64,000 nt of DNA from Roseomonas gilardii (GCF_001941945.1 NZ_CP015583.1:1878501-1942500), one strand, 5' to 3'. Shown: positions 43,645 through 56,576, counted from the stretch's first letter. The notes: a model not told the origin generated them from the sequence alone. A program made the numbers and translations.

Positions 43645-46411
43645 CCTCCCCCTCCCCGTCATCCACCACGGGGAAGCAGGATGTCACGCGTTCGTTATCG
43701 TCCAGGCGCAACATGGTGACGCCCATGGATGTCCTCCCTGTGACACGCACCTGATCCACCGGCAGGCGGATCAGCCGGCCATTGTCGGTGACGAGCATGA
43801 CATCATCGCCCGGCTTGGCGGGGAAGGTCGCCACGACCTCGCGCCCCGTGCGCTTGCTCAGGCTGATATTGGCGATCCCCTGCCCGGCCCGGCCGGAGAC
43901 GCGGTACTCATAGGCGGAGGAACGCTTGCCGAAGCCCTGGTCGGTCACGACCAGCAGCAGCTCCTCGGCCGCCTCCAGCTCGGCGAAGCGCTCGGCGGAG
44001 AGCGCGACCTCCTCGCCATCCTCCATCGGCTCATCTGCCTCCACGGGCGCCTCCAGGGAGGCGGCCTCCTCGGCCCCCTCCTCCGTCTCGGCACCGTTGC
44101 GGCGCCGGGCAGCGGCGGCCTTCAGATAGGCGGCGCGCTCGGCACTGTCCGCCTCGACATGGCGCAGCACGGAGAGCGCGATCACCCCGTCGCCATCCGC
44201 CAGCCTGATGCCACGCACGCCGGTGCTGTCGCGCCCGGCGAAGACGCGCAGCGTGTCCGTCTCGGCCACGAAGCGGATGCAGCGGCCGTTGCGGGTCGCC
44301 AGCATCACGTCGTCGCCCTCGCGGCAGGTCTGCACGCCGATCAGGCTGTCACCTTCGTCCAGCTTCATGGCGATCAGGCCGGAGGAGCGGACATTGCGGA
44401 AATCCGACAGCCGGTTGCGGCGGACATTCCCGCTGGCCGTGGCGAAGACGAGGTGCAGGTTCTCCCACAGCCCCTCATCCTGCGGCAGCGGCAGCACCGC
44501 CGTCACCTGCTCGTCCTGCTGCAACTGCAGGAGCTGGCGCAGCGAGCGGCCGCGCGCCGTCGGGCTGGCGAGCGGCAGCTTCCAGACCTTCTCGCGGAAG
44601 GCCATGCCCCGGCTGGTGAAGAACAGCACCCACTGGTGCGTGTGCGCGTTGAAGGAACGCACCACCACGTCGTCCTCGCGCGTCCCGGCGGCGGAACGCC
44701 CGCGCCCGCCGCGGTTCTGCGCGCGGAAGCTCTCCAGCGTGGTGCGCTTGACATAGCCGTCGCGGGTCATGGTCACGACCATGAGACCCGGCTCGATCAG
44801 GCTCTCGTCGTCCTGGTCCAGCACGCCATCGACGATCTCGGTGACGCGCGGCGTGGCGATCTGGGCGCGGACCTCGGCGAGTTCCTGCGACATCAGCTCC
44901 AGCCGGCGCACATGGCTGGCCAGGATGTCCAGCAGCTCTCGGATCCGGCCGCCGACCTCGTCCAGCTCGGCGATGATCTTCTCGCGCTCCAGGCCGGTCA
45001 GGCGCTGGAGGCGCAGCTCCAGGATGCCCCGTGCCTGCGTTTCCGTCAGGTGGACCGTGTCGTCGATCACGACATTGCCGCTGTCATCCACCAGCGCCAG
45101 CAGCGCGCCGACATCGCCCGCCGGCCAGGCGCGCGCCATCAGCGCCTCGCGCGCCGTGTTGGCGTCGGGGCTCTGGCGGATCAGGCGGATCACTTCGTCG
45201 ATATTGGCGACGGCGATCGCCAGGCCGATCAGCAGGTGGCCGCGCTCGCGCGCCTTGTTCAGGCGGTGGCGCGAGCGGCGGAGGATCACCTCCTCGCGGA
45301 AGTCGATGAAGGCCCGCAGCGCGTCCTTCAGCCCCATCTGCCGCGGTCGGCCCTTGTCCAGCGCCAGGATGTTCGCAGCGAAGGAGATCTGCAGCTGCGT
45401 GAAGCGGTAGAGCTGGTTCAGCACCACCTCCGGCGTCGCCTCGCGCCGCAGCTCGATCACGATGCGCATGCCAGAGCGGTCGCTCTCGTCGCGCAGGTCG
45501 GAAATGCCTTCCACCTGCTTGGAGCGGACCAGCTCCGCGATGCGCTCCAACAGCGTGGTCTTGTTGACCTGGTAGGGGATCTCCGTGACCACGATGGCAT
45601 TGCGGTTGCCGCGCAGTTCCTCGATCGCGGTGCGGGCGCGCAGCGGGATGCCGCCCTTGCCGGTCTCATAGGCGGAGCGGATGCCGGCGCGGCCCAGGAT
45701 CAGCCCGCCGGTCGGGAAGTCCGGCCCGGGGACGATCCGGATCAGCTCCTCCAGCGAGATATCCGGCTCGCGGATCATCGCCAGCGTGGCGTCGATGATC
45801 TCGCCCGCATTGTGCGTCGGGATGTTCGTCGCCATGCCGACGGCGATGCCGTTGGCGCCGTTGACCAGCAGGTTCGGGAAGGCCGCCGGGAGCACACGCG
45901 GCTCCTGGGCACTCTCGTCGTAGTTCGGCTGGAAATCGACCGTGTCCTCGTCGATCCCGGCCAGCAGCGCGGCGGCGGACTTCGCCAGCCGCGCTTCGGT
46001 GTAACGCATCGCCGCCGGCGGATCGCCGTCGATGGAGCCGAAATTGCCCTGGCCGTCGATCAGCGGCAGCCGCATCGAGAAGGGCTGCGCCATGCGGACC
46101 ATGGCGTCATAGATCGCCGCGTCGCCATGCGGGTGATAGACACCCATCACGTCACCGACCACGCGGGCCGACTTACGGTGCGGCTTGTCGGGCGTGTAGC
46201 CCGCCTCGTGCATGGCGAAGAGGATGCGCCGGTGCACGGGCTTCAGCCCGTCCCGCGCATCCGGCAGGGCGCGCGAGACGATCACGCTCATCGCATAGTC
46301 GAGGTAGGAGCGGCGCATCTCCTCCTCGAGCGCGACGGGCGTCCCGCTCAGCGGAATGCCCGCGCCATTCTCATCCCCGCCGTTGCCGGCGCCGTCCTCG
46401 GTCTCGCTCAC
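43637..46411 (-). CDS. gyrA: DNA gyrase subunit A
   Basis: Introduces negative supercoils with GyrB. The 924-residue protein has its catalytic tyrosine in MRYTEARL and a GyrA-box QNRGGRG beginning the C-terminal beta-pinwheel. The quinolone-determining region reads [17 protein letters not shown], with alanine where E. coli has Ser83 and Asp retained at 87. An acidic, low-complexity insertion of about 60 residues (rich in Glu/Ala, including [11 protein letters not shown]) interrupts the C-terminal domain. It follows ssb by 44 bp. Confidence 0.97.
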
Positions 46412-46455
46412 GCTGTCATCCTAGAAAAGTCTCGGGCCGGAAATCGGGTCGGGCC

Positions 46456-47034
46456 TCAGAACGGGATATCGTCGTCCAGGTCGCCCTTGGGCGCATCCCA
46501 GCCGCCACCACCGCCGCCGCCGCGCGACGGTGAGCGGCTGCCGGAACCGCCGCCCGGGGAACTGCCCCCCTGGGAGCCACTGCCGAAGCCGCCACGGTCG
46601 CCGCCGCCGGAGCGGCCACCACCCCCGAAGCCACCGCCACCGCCACCGGAATAGCCGCCGCCCTCACCACCCTCGCCGCCGCCGGCGCGGCCGCCGATCA
46701 TGGTCAGCTCGCCGCCGAAGTTCCGCAGCACGATCTCGGTGGTGTAACGGTCCTGGCCGTCCTTGTCCTGCCACTTCCGGGTCTCGAGCTTGCCCTCGAT
46801 ATAGACCGTGGAGCCCTTGCGCAGGTACTTCTCGGCCACCTCGCCCAGGCGCTCGTTGAAGATCGCCACGGAGTGCCACTCGGTCCGCTCCTGGCGGTTC
46901 CCCTCGCGGTCCTTGAAGGTCTCGCTGGTGGCGATGCGCAGGTTCACCACCTTGCCACCGTTCTGGAAGTTGCGGACCTCGGGGTCGCGCCCCAGATTGC
47001 CCACCAGGATCACCTTGTTGACGCTGCCGGCCAT
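46456..47034 (-). CDS. ssb: single-stranded DNA-binding protein
   Basis: Coats single-stranded DNA in replication and repair. The 192-residue protein has an OB fold ([27 protein letters not shown]) over the first 110 residues. A long Gly/Ser/Arg-rich linker of about 70 residues follows, then the acidic C-terminal tip DDDIPF that recruits partner proteins. It diverges from uvrA over a 411-bp gap containing a LexA box, the same gene pair and logic as in E. coli, and leads into gyrA. Confidence 0.97.
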   Translation of the reverse strand: MAGSVNKVILVGNLGRDPEVRNFQNGGKVVNLRIATSETFKDREGNRQERTEWHSVAIFNERLGEVAEKYLRKGSTVYIEGKLETRKWQDKDGQDRYTTEIVLRNFGGELTMIGGRAGGGEGGEGGGYSGGGGGGFGGGGRSGGGDRGGFGSGSQGGSSPGGGSGSRSPSRGGGGGGGWDAPKGDLDDDIPF

Positions 47035-47266
47035 TCATCCACCTCTTGCCTGGCATCGGGCCTCTCCATCGCCCCGGCCAGGGGACGGGTGGGACAGGAC
47101 ACCGGGCCGACTCGTATCGCCCCGTGCGGCACGGCCGACAGGGTCGGGCGAACTTACCCAAGGGAAGCCGCGCTCGCCACCCCCAGGGGAATTTCGCCCG
47201 GAAAGCGGGCGGAGGCGCCCTGCGGCGACCCCCACCCACGGCGTGGATATGGTATCACGGTTGCAA

Positions 47267-47281
47267 GAACACAATGTGAAC
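47267..47281. promoter_or_regulatory. LexA (SOS) box in the ssb-uvrA intergenic region
   Basis: GAAC ACAATGT GAAC is the complement of the alphaproteobacterial GTTC-N7-GTTC operator, exact in both half sites. It lies in the 411-bp gap 47035-47445, 165 bp before uvrA and 233 bp before ssb. The rest of the gap shows no further gene, only presumed promoters and untranslated leaders. Confidence 0.75.
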
Positions 47282-47445
47282 TGACCGGCAAACCCTGCCA
47301 TAATCCGCCGCTCACAGCATGTTCCGCGGGAACCTTCAGGGACCCATCCGCTTTGCCCGACAGTCTTCCTCCCCGGTCCCCCTCCCGGACCCGCCGTCCC
47401 GGCCGCCGCACCGCCTCCGGCCAGGACACAGCCCAGGACACCAGC

Positions 47446-50442
<2,997 letters not shown>

Positions 50443-50526
50443 CCCCCCGACTCCGCGCCACCTGTTCCCAGGCGGCGCGCGGCGGCCCCACACTCCTTTC
50501 CGTTCAACAGAGGGAGGGAGAGCGGG

Positions 50527-51291
50527 ATGGCAGGCAGGCTGGCTGGCCAGGTGGCCTGGGTGACGGGGGCCGGCAGCGGCATCGGTAAGGCGGCGGCCCT
50601 CGCCCTGGCGGAAGAAGGGGCCGAGATCCTCCTCACCGGCAGGCGGCCGGCGCCGCTGGAGGATGTCGCCAGCCGTATCCGCGCCTCGGGCGGCAAGGCG
50701 GAGGTCCAGGCTGCGGACCTGACCGACCCCGTGGCCGTGGAACGGGTGGGACAGGCCATCCAGGCCCGTGGCGGGGCGCTCGACATCCTGGTGAACAATG
50801 CCGGGCTCAACATCACCGAACGCGACTGGGGCCGGCTGACCCCTGCCGGGGCACAATCGGTGATCGCGGCCAATCTCGGCAGCGCCTTCTACTGCGTGAC
50901 CGTGGCCCTGCCCTTTCTGCGGGCACGGGGCGGCGGGGTACTGATCCACACCGCCTCCTTCGCCGGGCGCTTCGTCAGCCCGCTCAGCGGCCCGGCCTAT
51001 ACCGCCGCCAAGCACGGGGTCGTGGCGATGAGCCACAGCCTGAACATGGAGGAATGCATCCACGGCATCCGCTCCACGGTGATCTGCCCCGGCGAGGTCG
51101 CCACCCCCATCCTCGACAAGCGGCCCCGGCCCGTCAGCGCCGAGGAGCGTGCCCGCATGGTGCAGCCGGAGGATTGCGGCGACCTGATCCGCTACGTCGC
51201 CTGCCTGCCGCCGCATGTGGTGCTGAACGAGGTGTTGATCAGCCCCTGCTGGAACCGCTCCTACGTGGCCCAGCTCCAGCGCGGCGTCTGA
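50527..51291 (+). CDS. SDR family NAD(P)-dependent oxidoreductase
   Basis: A 254-residue classical short-chain dehydrogenase. The cofactor motif is TGAGSGIGKA, with NNAGLN downstream. The catalytic Ser is in HTASFAGRF and the Tyr/Lys pair in AYTAAKHG. The arginine after the second strand (LLTGRRP) suggests NADP(H) use. The substrate is unknown. A GGAGGGAG ribosome site precedes the ATG. It converges with the squalene/phytoene-synthase-like gene and has no other operon partner. Confidence 0.9.
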   Translation: MAGRLAGQVAWVTGAGSGIGKAAALALAEEGAEILLTGRRPAPLEDVASRIRASGGKAEVQAADLTDPVAVERVGQAIQARGGALDILVNNAGLNITERDWGRLTPAGAQSVIAANLGSAFYCVTVALPFLRARGGGVLIHTASFAGRFVSPLSGPAYTAAKHGVVAMSHSLNMEECIHGIRSTVICPGEVATPILDKRPRPVSAEERARMVQPEDCGDLIRYVACLPPHVVLNEVLISPCWNRSYVAQLQRGV

Positions 51292-51303
51292 ACCGGCCCC
51301 GTC

Positions 51304-52125
51304 CTAGACCCGCCCGCGCAGCCCGGCCCAGGCCACCGCGAGCCGGTCCAAGCCGCCGCGCGGCCCGGGCGCCTGGGCAAGGTCCGCCCCGCCGGCGATC
51401 CGCCCCAGGTCCCGCCGCGCCAGGACCAGCGGCAGGGCGGCGGCGATAGCCGTCTTCGGCAGGCCTCGCAGGGCTGCCCGCGCCTGCTCCAGAACCGGGA
51501 GGGCCTCCGCCGCCAGCCGCCGTGCTACCGCGATCACGGCGGGGGCATCGGGTGCGATGCCCTCGGCCTCGCCACCCGCCTCGGCCAGCATCTCCACCGG
51601 CAGCAGGTTGCGCCCCTGCCGCGCCTGGAGAGGCAGGGTCCGCAGCACCCCGGCCAGCCCATAGCCGGCGCCCGCCGATTGCAGCGCCGGCAGCAGGGCC
51701 GGCGGCGCCCCCAGCAGCCGCCCCGCCGCCACGGAGAACCCCCCGGCCGAGCCGCGCAGATAGCTCTCGAAGGCGCCCCGGCTCTCGATCTCCTCGGCCT
51801 CGGCCTCCCGCGCATCCACCATCGCCTGGAGATCCGCCGCATCCAGCACCCCGGCGGTGACGAGCGCGTGCAGCGGCCCCGCCACCTCGTGCCGCCGCGC
51901 CGGCCGGCCCGCCGCCATCTCGTCCAGCGAATCGCGCCACCATTGCAGGCGGATCAGCGCCATCATCGGCTGGCTCGCCACCTCGCGGGCGCGGGCGAGC
52001 TCGTTGTTGAAGGCGATCAGCGTGAACAGCGCCTCGCGCTTCTCCGGCGGCGCGAAGAGCGCGCAAAGGAAGCGATCCGGGTCGCTGCGGCGCGCGATCG
52101 CGCCGATCTCCGACAATTCAGCCAT
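51304..52125 (-). CDS. squalene/phytoene synthase family protein, NDUFAF6-like
   Basis: A 273-residue helical protein of the SQS/PSY fold. From MAELSEIGAIARRSDPDRFLC it matches the bacterial relatives of NDUFAF6 rather than true phytoene synthases. The first Asp-rich motif is replaced by NNELARARE, and LIRLQWWRDSLDE follows. Its real role, perhaps in complex I assembly or lipid handling, is inference. In many alphaproteobacteria this gene sits beyond yajC-secD-secF; here secDF are missing and sodB lies between it and yajC. Confidence 0.8.
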   Translation of the reverse strand: MAELSEIGAIARRSDPDRFLCALFAPPEKREALFTLIAFNNELARAREVASQPMMALIRLQWWRDSLDEMAAGRPARRHEVAGPLHALVTAGVLDAADLQAMVDAREAEAEEIESRGAFESYLRGSAGGFSVAAGRLLGAPPALLPALQSAGAGYGLAGVLRTLPLQARQGRNLLPVEMLAEAGGEAEGIAPDAPAVIAVARRLAAEALPVLEQARAALRGLPKTAIAAALPLVLARRDLGRIAGGADLAQAPGPRGGLDRLAVAWAGLRGRV

Positions 52126-52223
52126 CGGCCGCCTTCTGGCGCCGCAAAGCCCGCCCCGCAAGGTTGACGCCTCACGGGGAGCCGCCCACCTTCCCGCCGG
52201 TTTCAACATTGGGGAGACCTCTC

Positions 52224-52859
52224 ATGGCCTTCAGCCTTCCGCCTCTGCCCTATGATCCCGGCGCGCTCGCCGCCCGCGGCATGTGCCAGGAGACGCTGGA
52301 GCTGCATCACGGCAAGCACCACCAGGCCTATGTCACCGCCCTGAACGGCCTCATCGAGAGCAAGGGCCTCGCCGGCAAGAGCCTGGAAGAGATCGTCGCC
52401 CAGGCCGGCAAGGGCGGCGCCGACAGCCAGCCCGTGCTGAACCAGGCCGGCCAGCACTGGAACCACATCCTGTTCTGGCAGGTGATGTCGCCCGATGGCG
52501 GCGGCGACAAGCTGCCGGGCGCGCTGCAGACGAAGATCGACAGCGACCTCGGCGGCCTGCAGAAGTTCAAGGACGACTTCAAGGCGGCCGGCGTCGGCCA
52601 GTTCGGCTCCGGCTGGGCCTGGCTGATCCAGGATGCCTCGGGCAAGCTGAAGATCACCAAGACCCCGAACGGCGCCAACCCGATCTCCACCGGCGAGGGT
52701 ACGCCCCTGCTCGGCGTGGATGTCTGGGAGCACTCCTACTACCTGGACTTCCGCAACCGCCGCCCGGACTACCTGTCCAACTTCCTCGACAAGCTGGTGA
52801 ACTGGGAATTCGTCGCCAGCCTGCTCGACAAGGGCCTGAAGTCCGGCCAGTCGGCCTGA
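52224..52859 (+). CDS. sodB: superoxide dismutase (Fe/Mn)
   Basis: Converts superoxide to hydrogen peroxide and oxygen. The 211-residue protein starts MAFSLPPLPYDPGALA. Metal ligand regions are visible: LELHHGKHHQAYV, QHWNHILFW, and DVWEHSYYLDF with Asp and His ligands. Pattern and length fit the iron form, but metal use cannot be settled from sequence. The GGGGAG site precedes the start. It is divergent from the SQS-like gene and ends at a strong terminator. Confidence 0.93.
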   Translation: MAFSLPPLPYDPGALAARGMCQETLELHHGKHHQAYVTALNGLIESKGLAGKSLEEIVAQAGKGGADSQPVLNQAGQHWNHILFWQVMSPDGGGDKLPGALQTKIDSDLGGLQKFKDDFKAAGVGQFGSGWAWLIQDASGKLKITKTPNGANPISTGEGTPLLGVDVWEHSYYLDFRNRRPDYLSNFLDKLVNWEFVASLLDKGLKSGQSA

Positions 52860-52903
52860 CCCGCGTCCGGGCGGCCCTGATGGCGCTGCCCGGAAACAGG
52901 AAA

Positions 52904-52937
52904 AGGGGGAACGCCATCGCTGGCGCTCCCCCTTTTT
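52904..52937. terminator. bidirectional intrinsic terminator between sodB and yajC
   Basis: GGGGGA-A-CGCCA pairs with TGGCG-C-TCCCCC around a TCGC loop. It is flanked by AAAA on the left and TTTTT on the right, so it can serve both the plus-strand sodB and the minus-strand yajC transcripts. Confidence 0.85.
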
Positions 52938-52978
52938 CACGTCCGCTCCGGAGGCCTGGCCCCCGGGTGGCTCCCGCC

Positions 52979-53329
52979 TCAGCCCTTGGCCACGGCGGTG
53001 TCGTTGGCTGCGGTGGGCCGCACCACGCTGCCGATCGTGCCGCGCAGCACGTTGACGCGGACATTGGGGGCGATCTCGACCTCCACCTCGTCCGTGCCTT
53101 CCTTGACCTTGGTGATCACGCCCACGATGCCGCCCGCGGTCACGACGCGGTCATTCCGCTTCAGCGACTGGAGCATGTTGCGGTGGTCCTTGGCCTTGCG
53201 CTGCTGGGGGCGGATCAGCAGGAAGTAGAAGACCACGAAGATCAGCAGCATCGGGGCGAGCTGCATCACGATTCCGGCGGCGCCGGAACTCCCGGCGATG
53301 TCTTGCGCGTAGGCGGTGGAGACGAGCAT
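52979..53329 (-). CDS. yajC: Sec translocon accessory protein YajC
   Basis: Small inner-membrane partner of SecDF-YidC. The 116-residue protein has one transmembrane helix (LAPMLLIFVVFYFLLI) followed by the family signature RPQQRKAKDHRNM and a cytoplasmic KOW-like part (DRVVTAGGIVGVITKV). It is normally followed by secD and secF; here it is alone and followed within 45 bp by the shared terminator. It diverges from the DUF815 ATPase, a common neighbour. Confidence 0.93.
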   Translation of the reverse strand: MLVSTAYAQDIAGSSGAAGIVMQLAPMLLIFVVFYFLLIRPQQRKAKDHRNMLQSLKRNDRVVTAGGIVGVITKVKEGTDEVEVEIAPNVRVNVLRGTIGSVVRPTAANDTAVAKG

Positions 53330-53457
53330 GAGGGTTGGAGTTTCCCGGCTTGCGATGGATGGGGGCGGAACCTAGCCTTCACCCCCCGCCCGTCAACCCA
53401 TCCTTGCGGGCCGACCCCATCATCACTGTCCTTCGCAGCAAAACGAGTCCCGTCCAA

Positions 53458-54315
53458 GTGTCCGAACTTCTGCCGGCCCTGCTCCGGATCGCCGAGGCGC
53501 TGGAGCGCCTGGCCCCCGCCTCCCCCGCCCCGCCCGCGCTGGAAGGCGCCGATGCCTTCGTCTGGCACCCCTCCCCCGAGCCGCGCCTCGCCCCCGTGCC
53601 CAGCGTGGCCGCGGTCGATGCCTCCCTCCTCCAGGGCGTCGAGGCGCAGAAGGCGCTGCTGCTGGAGAACACCGGCCGCTTCGCCCGGGGGTTGCCCGCC
53701 AACAACGCCATGCTCTGGGGCGCCCGGGGCATGGGCAAGTCCTCGCTGGTCAAGGCCGCCCATGCCGCCGCGAACCGGGAAAGGCCGGGCAGCCTGGTGC
53801 TGATCGAGATCCAGCGGGAGGACATCCGCACCCTGCCGGATCTGCTGAACATCCTGCGCGCCCAGCCGCGCCGCTGCCTGGTCTTCTGCGACGACCTCTC
53901 CTTCGAGCGAGAGGACGCGGACTACAAGGCGCTGAAATCCGTGCTCGACGGCGGCATCGAGGGGCGCCCGGCCAATGTGCTCTTCTACGCCACCTCCAAC
54001 CGCCGGCACCTGATGCCGCGCGACATGATCGAGAACGAGCGCTCCACCGCGATCAACCCGGCCGAGGCGGTGGAGGAGAAGGTCAGCCTGTCCGACCGCT
54101 TCGGCCTCTGGATCGGCTTCCACAACTGCGACCAGCCGACCTTCCTGGCCATGGTGGACGGCTATGCCGAGGCGCTGGGTCTCGACCTGCCGCGCGAGGA
54201 GCTGCACGCCCAGGCCAAGGAGTGGCAGGTCACGCGCGGCAGCCGCTCGGGCCGCGTCGCCTGGCAGTTTGTCACCGACCTTGCCGGCCGCCTGGGGCAC
54301 GCCCTGCCGGCATGA
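53458..54315 (+). CDS. DUF815 ATP-binding protein
   Basis: AAA-type ATPase of unknown role. A GTG at 53458 gives 285 residues starting MSELLPALLRIAEALE, the usual family start; an upstream ATG at 53335 would add 41 residues without family match. Walker A is LWGARGMGKSSL and a Walker-B-like CLVFCDDLSFE follows, then ATSNRRHLMPRDM, the DUF815 signature. It diverges from yajC, and its stop overlaps the next gene (ATGA). Confidence 0.85.
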   Translation: MSELLPALLRIAEALERLAPASPAPPALEGADAFVWHPSPEPRLAPVPSVAAVDASLLQGVEAQKALLLENTGRFARGLPANNAMLWGARGMGKSSLVKAAHAAANRERPGSLVLIEIQREDIRTLPDLLNILRAQPRRCLVFCDDLSFEREDADYKALKSVLDGGIEGRPANVLFYATSNRRHLMPRDMIENERSTAINPAEAVEEKVSLSDRFGLWIGFHNCDQPTFLAMVDGYAEALGLDLPREELHAQAKEWQVTRGSRSGRVAWQFVTDLAGRLGHALPA

Positions 54316-55322
54316 CCGCGCCAGGGGATGTCCCGGAAGACCCGCGTGGTGACGGTCCGCCCCCGGGATTGCCCCGAGGGGCGCAGCGGGTGAAGGGGCG
54401 CTTCCTCAACCCCGATGGCACGCGCGCCGGGCAGTCGCGGGGCGCGCTCTGGCGCCTGTCGCGCGAGCCCGCCGGACCGCCCTGGCCGGAACGGGTCGAG
54501 GACCCGCCGCAGCCGCCCCCGGCCGAGCCGCCGTCCGGCCATGTGGCGGTCACCTTCATCGGCCACAGCAGCTTCCTGCTGCGTTTCGCCGGCGGCCCGA
54601 CCCTGCTGACCGATCCCGTCTGGAGCGAGCGTTGCAGCCCCTTCGCCTTCGCCGGGCCGAAGCGGGTCCGTCCCCCGGCGATCCCGCTGGAGAAGCTACC
54701 ACCGGTCGATGCGGTGCTGCTCAGCCACAACCACTACGACCACATGGACCTGCCGACCCTGCGCCGGCTGAGCCCCGTGCCGATCGTCACGGGGCTGGGC
54801 AACGGCGCCTATCTGGCCCGCAAGGGCGTGCCAGGGGCGGTGGAACTCGACTGGTGGCAGGAAACACCGCTGCCCGGCGGGGCCACGGCCACCTACCTGC
54901 CGATGAAACATTTCTCCGCCCGTACACCGTTCGACGGCGGGCGGATGCTCTGGGGCGGCTTCGCGGTGCGGACGAGGGAAGGCCGGCGGCTGATCTTCTG
55001 CGGCGACACCGCCTATGGCCCGCATCTGGCCGAGATCGGCGCCCGGCTGGGACCCTTCGCCGTCGGGCTGGTCCCGATCGGTGCCTTCGTGCCTCGCTGG
55101 TTCATGCACGTGGTGCATGTGGACCCGACGGAGGCCGTCCAGGCCCGCTCTGACCTGCGGATCGGAACGGCCATCGCCATGCATTTCGGCACATTCCGCC
55201 TGACGCGGGAGACTTTCGATGCGCCCGTGAAGGGCATGGAGGCTGCCCGCGCAGCCTCCGGCCTGCCGGAATCGGCCTTCCGCGTTCCCGCTTTCGGCGA
55301 AACCCTGATCCTGCCCCTCTGA
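54312..55322 (+). CDS. metallo-beta-lactamase-fold hydrolase, NAPE-PLD/UlaG-like
   Basis: A 336-residue protein with a Pro/Gly-rich leader of about 75 residues and a metallo-beta-lactamase fold. The metal-binding SHNHYDH is at 138-144, with GHSSFLLRF before it and LPMKHFSART, FCGDTAYG and AMHFGTFRL after it. This pattern fits the NAPE-PLD-like group that acts on phospholipids or phosphodiesters, but the substrate is unproven. It is coupled to the DUF815 gene by a four-base overlap. Confidence 0.85.
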   Translation: MTAPGDVPEDPRGDGPPPGLPRGAQRVKGRFLNPDGTRAGQSRGALWRLSREPAGPPWPERVEDPPQPPPAEPPSGHVAVTFIGHSSFLLRFAGGPTLLTDPVWSERCSPFAFAGPKRVRPPAIPLEKLPPVDAVLLSHNHYDHMDLPTLRRLSPVPIVTGLGNGAYLARKGVPGAVELDWWQETPLPGGATATYLPMKHFSARTPFDGGRMLWGGFAVRTREGRRLIFCGDTAYGPHLAEIGARLGPFAVGLVPIGAFVPRWFMHVVHVDPTEAVQARSDLRIGTAIAMHFGTFRLTRETFDAPVKGMEAARAASGLPESAFRVPAFGETLILPL

Positions 55323-55364
55323 CCTCGCGCGCCCCGATTCAGTGCTTCGGTTCAGCGCACCGGT

Positions 55365-55694
55365 TCAGCGCACTGGGCCGGTGCCCGGGCCGCCTCGGGC
55401 GGAGGAACCGCTACCCGATTCGTCTCGCGGCGTCGCACCGGGCTGGGATGGCGTCACCGCCGGACTTTGGGCACTGCCATGCCCGATCCGGCTGCTGCCG
55501 CTGCCGGAATTGTCGCGCGGGGTGGAGCCGCCGCGGGGCGGCGTCACCGCCGGGCTGCTGGCGGTGCCCTTCCCCACGCTGCTGCTGCCGCTGTTCGAGG
55601 TGTCGCGCGGGGTGGACTGAGCCCAGGTGGGCGCTGCCAGCAGCGGCGCGGCCATCAGGCCCAGGATCGCGAAGGTGGCGAGGTTTCGGCGCAA
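55365..55694 (-). CDS. small exported protein with tandem 28-residue repeats
   Basis: A 109-residue protein. The start chosen is TTG at 55694 because AAGGAG lies eight bases before it; an ATG at 55736 lacks such a site. A signal peptide (LATFAILGLMAAPLLAAP) ends near WAQS. The rest is two and a half copies of a Ser/Gly/Thr-rich unit of about 28 residues beginning STPRDTSNSGSSS, STPRDNSGSGSS and ATPRDESGSGSS. No family is recognised. It is probably disordered and secreted. Confidence 0.55.
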   Translation of the reverse strand: MRRNLATFAILGLMAAPLLAAPTWAQSTPRDTSNSGSSSVGKGTASSPAVTPPRGGSTPRDNSGSGSSRIGHGSAQSPAVTPSQPGATPRDESGSGSSARGGPGTGPVR

Positions 55695-55830
55695 GCGGGC
55701 TTCTCCTTGCAGGGGGCCGCCACATCCACCCCGCATGGGGCCCCGGTGCGGCGGCTCTCGTTCCGGCGGACCATGACGGCCGGCCTGTGCGGGGCCAACG
55801 GCGCCGGGGCGGAAAGGTTTGCGTCCCCCC

Positions 55831-55848
55831 GCTCCCGCTCCCGCTCCC
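55831..55848. repeat. (GCTCCC)3 hexanucleotide repeat
   Basis: Three tandem GCTCCC units followed by degenerate copies, in the 126-bp gap between the repeat protein and the DUF192 gene. It could vary in copy number by slippage. No function is apparent. Confidence 0.6.
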
Positions 55849-55862
55849 GGTCCCGGCCCGTC

Positions 55863-56366
55863 TCAGCCGTTGCCGAAGATGCGCTGCTCCACCTTGTCGC
55901 CCACGCGGATACCCAGGCGCTCGGCGGTCCCGGCCGCCAGTTCCAGCGTCGCCCGGACCGGGCCATTGCTCTGGATGACCGCTTCGCTGCGCGGCACCGT
56001 GCGCTCGGCGATGCGGTCGACGGTGCCGTCCTGCTTGATGAAGATCATGTCGAGCGAGGTGATGGTGTTGCGCATCCACATGCCGCTCTGCATCGGCCGT
56101 CCCCAGTCGAACAGCATCCCGCCATCCGGCGCCACGCGCTGGCGGAACATCAGCCCGATGCGCTGCTGCTCGGTATCGGTGGCCATCTCCACGTTGAAGA
56201 CATGGCGCTTGCCGTCACGGGTGATGATCGTCAGCGGCTCGGCCGGCAGCGGCCGCTGCGGCCCCTGCTGTGCCCCGGCCGGCCGCGCGGCCAGGGCCGG
56301 CAGCACGGCCAGCGAGCCGAGCAGGAGGGAGGTCACCTGGCGGCGGCGCATCGCTTTCGGGTCCAT
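55863..56366 (-). CDS. DUF192 domain-containing exported protein
   Basis: A 167-residue protein from the ATG at 56366; an ATG at 56351 would also include the leader. A twin-arginine-containing signal (MRRRQVTSLLLGSLAV) is cut near AGAQQ. The DUF192 body has VEMATDTEQQRIGLMFR, GMLFDWGRPM and MWMRNTITSLDMIFI, followed by PVRATLELAAGTAERLGI. The family role is unknown. It is monocistronic and converges with no partner. Confidence 0.88.
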   Translation of the reverse strand: MDPKAMRRRQVTSLLLGSLAVLPALAARPAGAQQGPQRPLPAEPLTIITRDGKRHVFNVEMATDTEQQRIGLMFRQRVAPDGGMLFDWGRPMQSGMWMRNTITSLDMIFIKQDGTVDRIAERTVPRSEAVIQSNGPVRATLELAAGTAERLGIRVGDKVEQRIFGNG

Positions 56367-56576
56367 GGGGTCTGCATTCCATCCAGTAGAAAGATATGTG
56401 GGAAATATTCCCACACAACAGATTGCCGGCTTTGCCGCTCTACACCAAGACCAGGGCCGCCGAAATCCGGACGGATTCCGTCCCGCCCCCCGTCTTCCCC
56501 CTCCGGGACCCGCCCCCTAGGCTGTGCCGCGATCAAGCTTCCGACCTGCAGTGATTCCCGCGATGGAGACGCCCAA

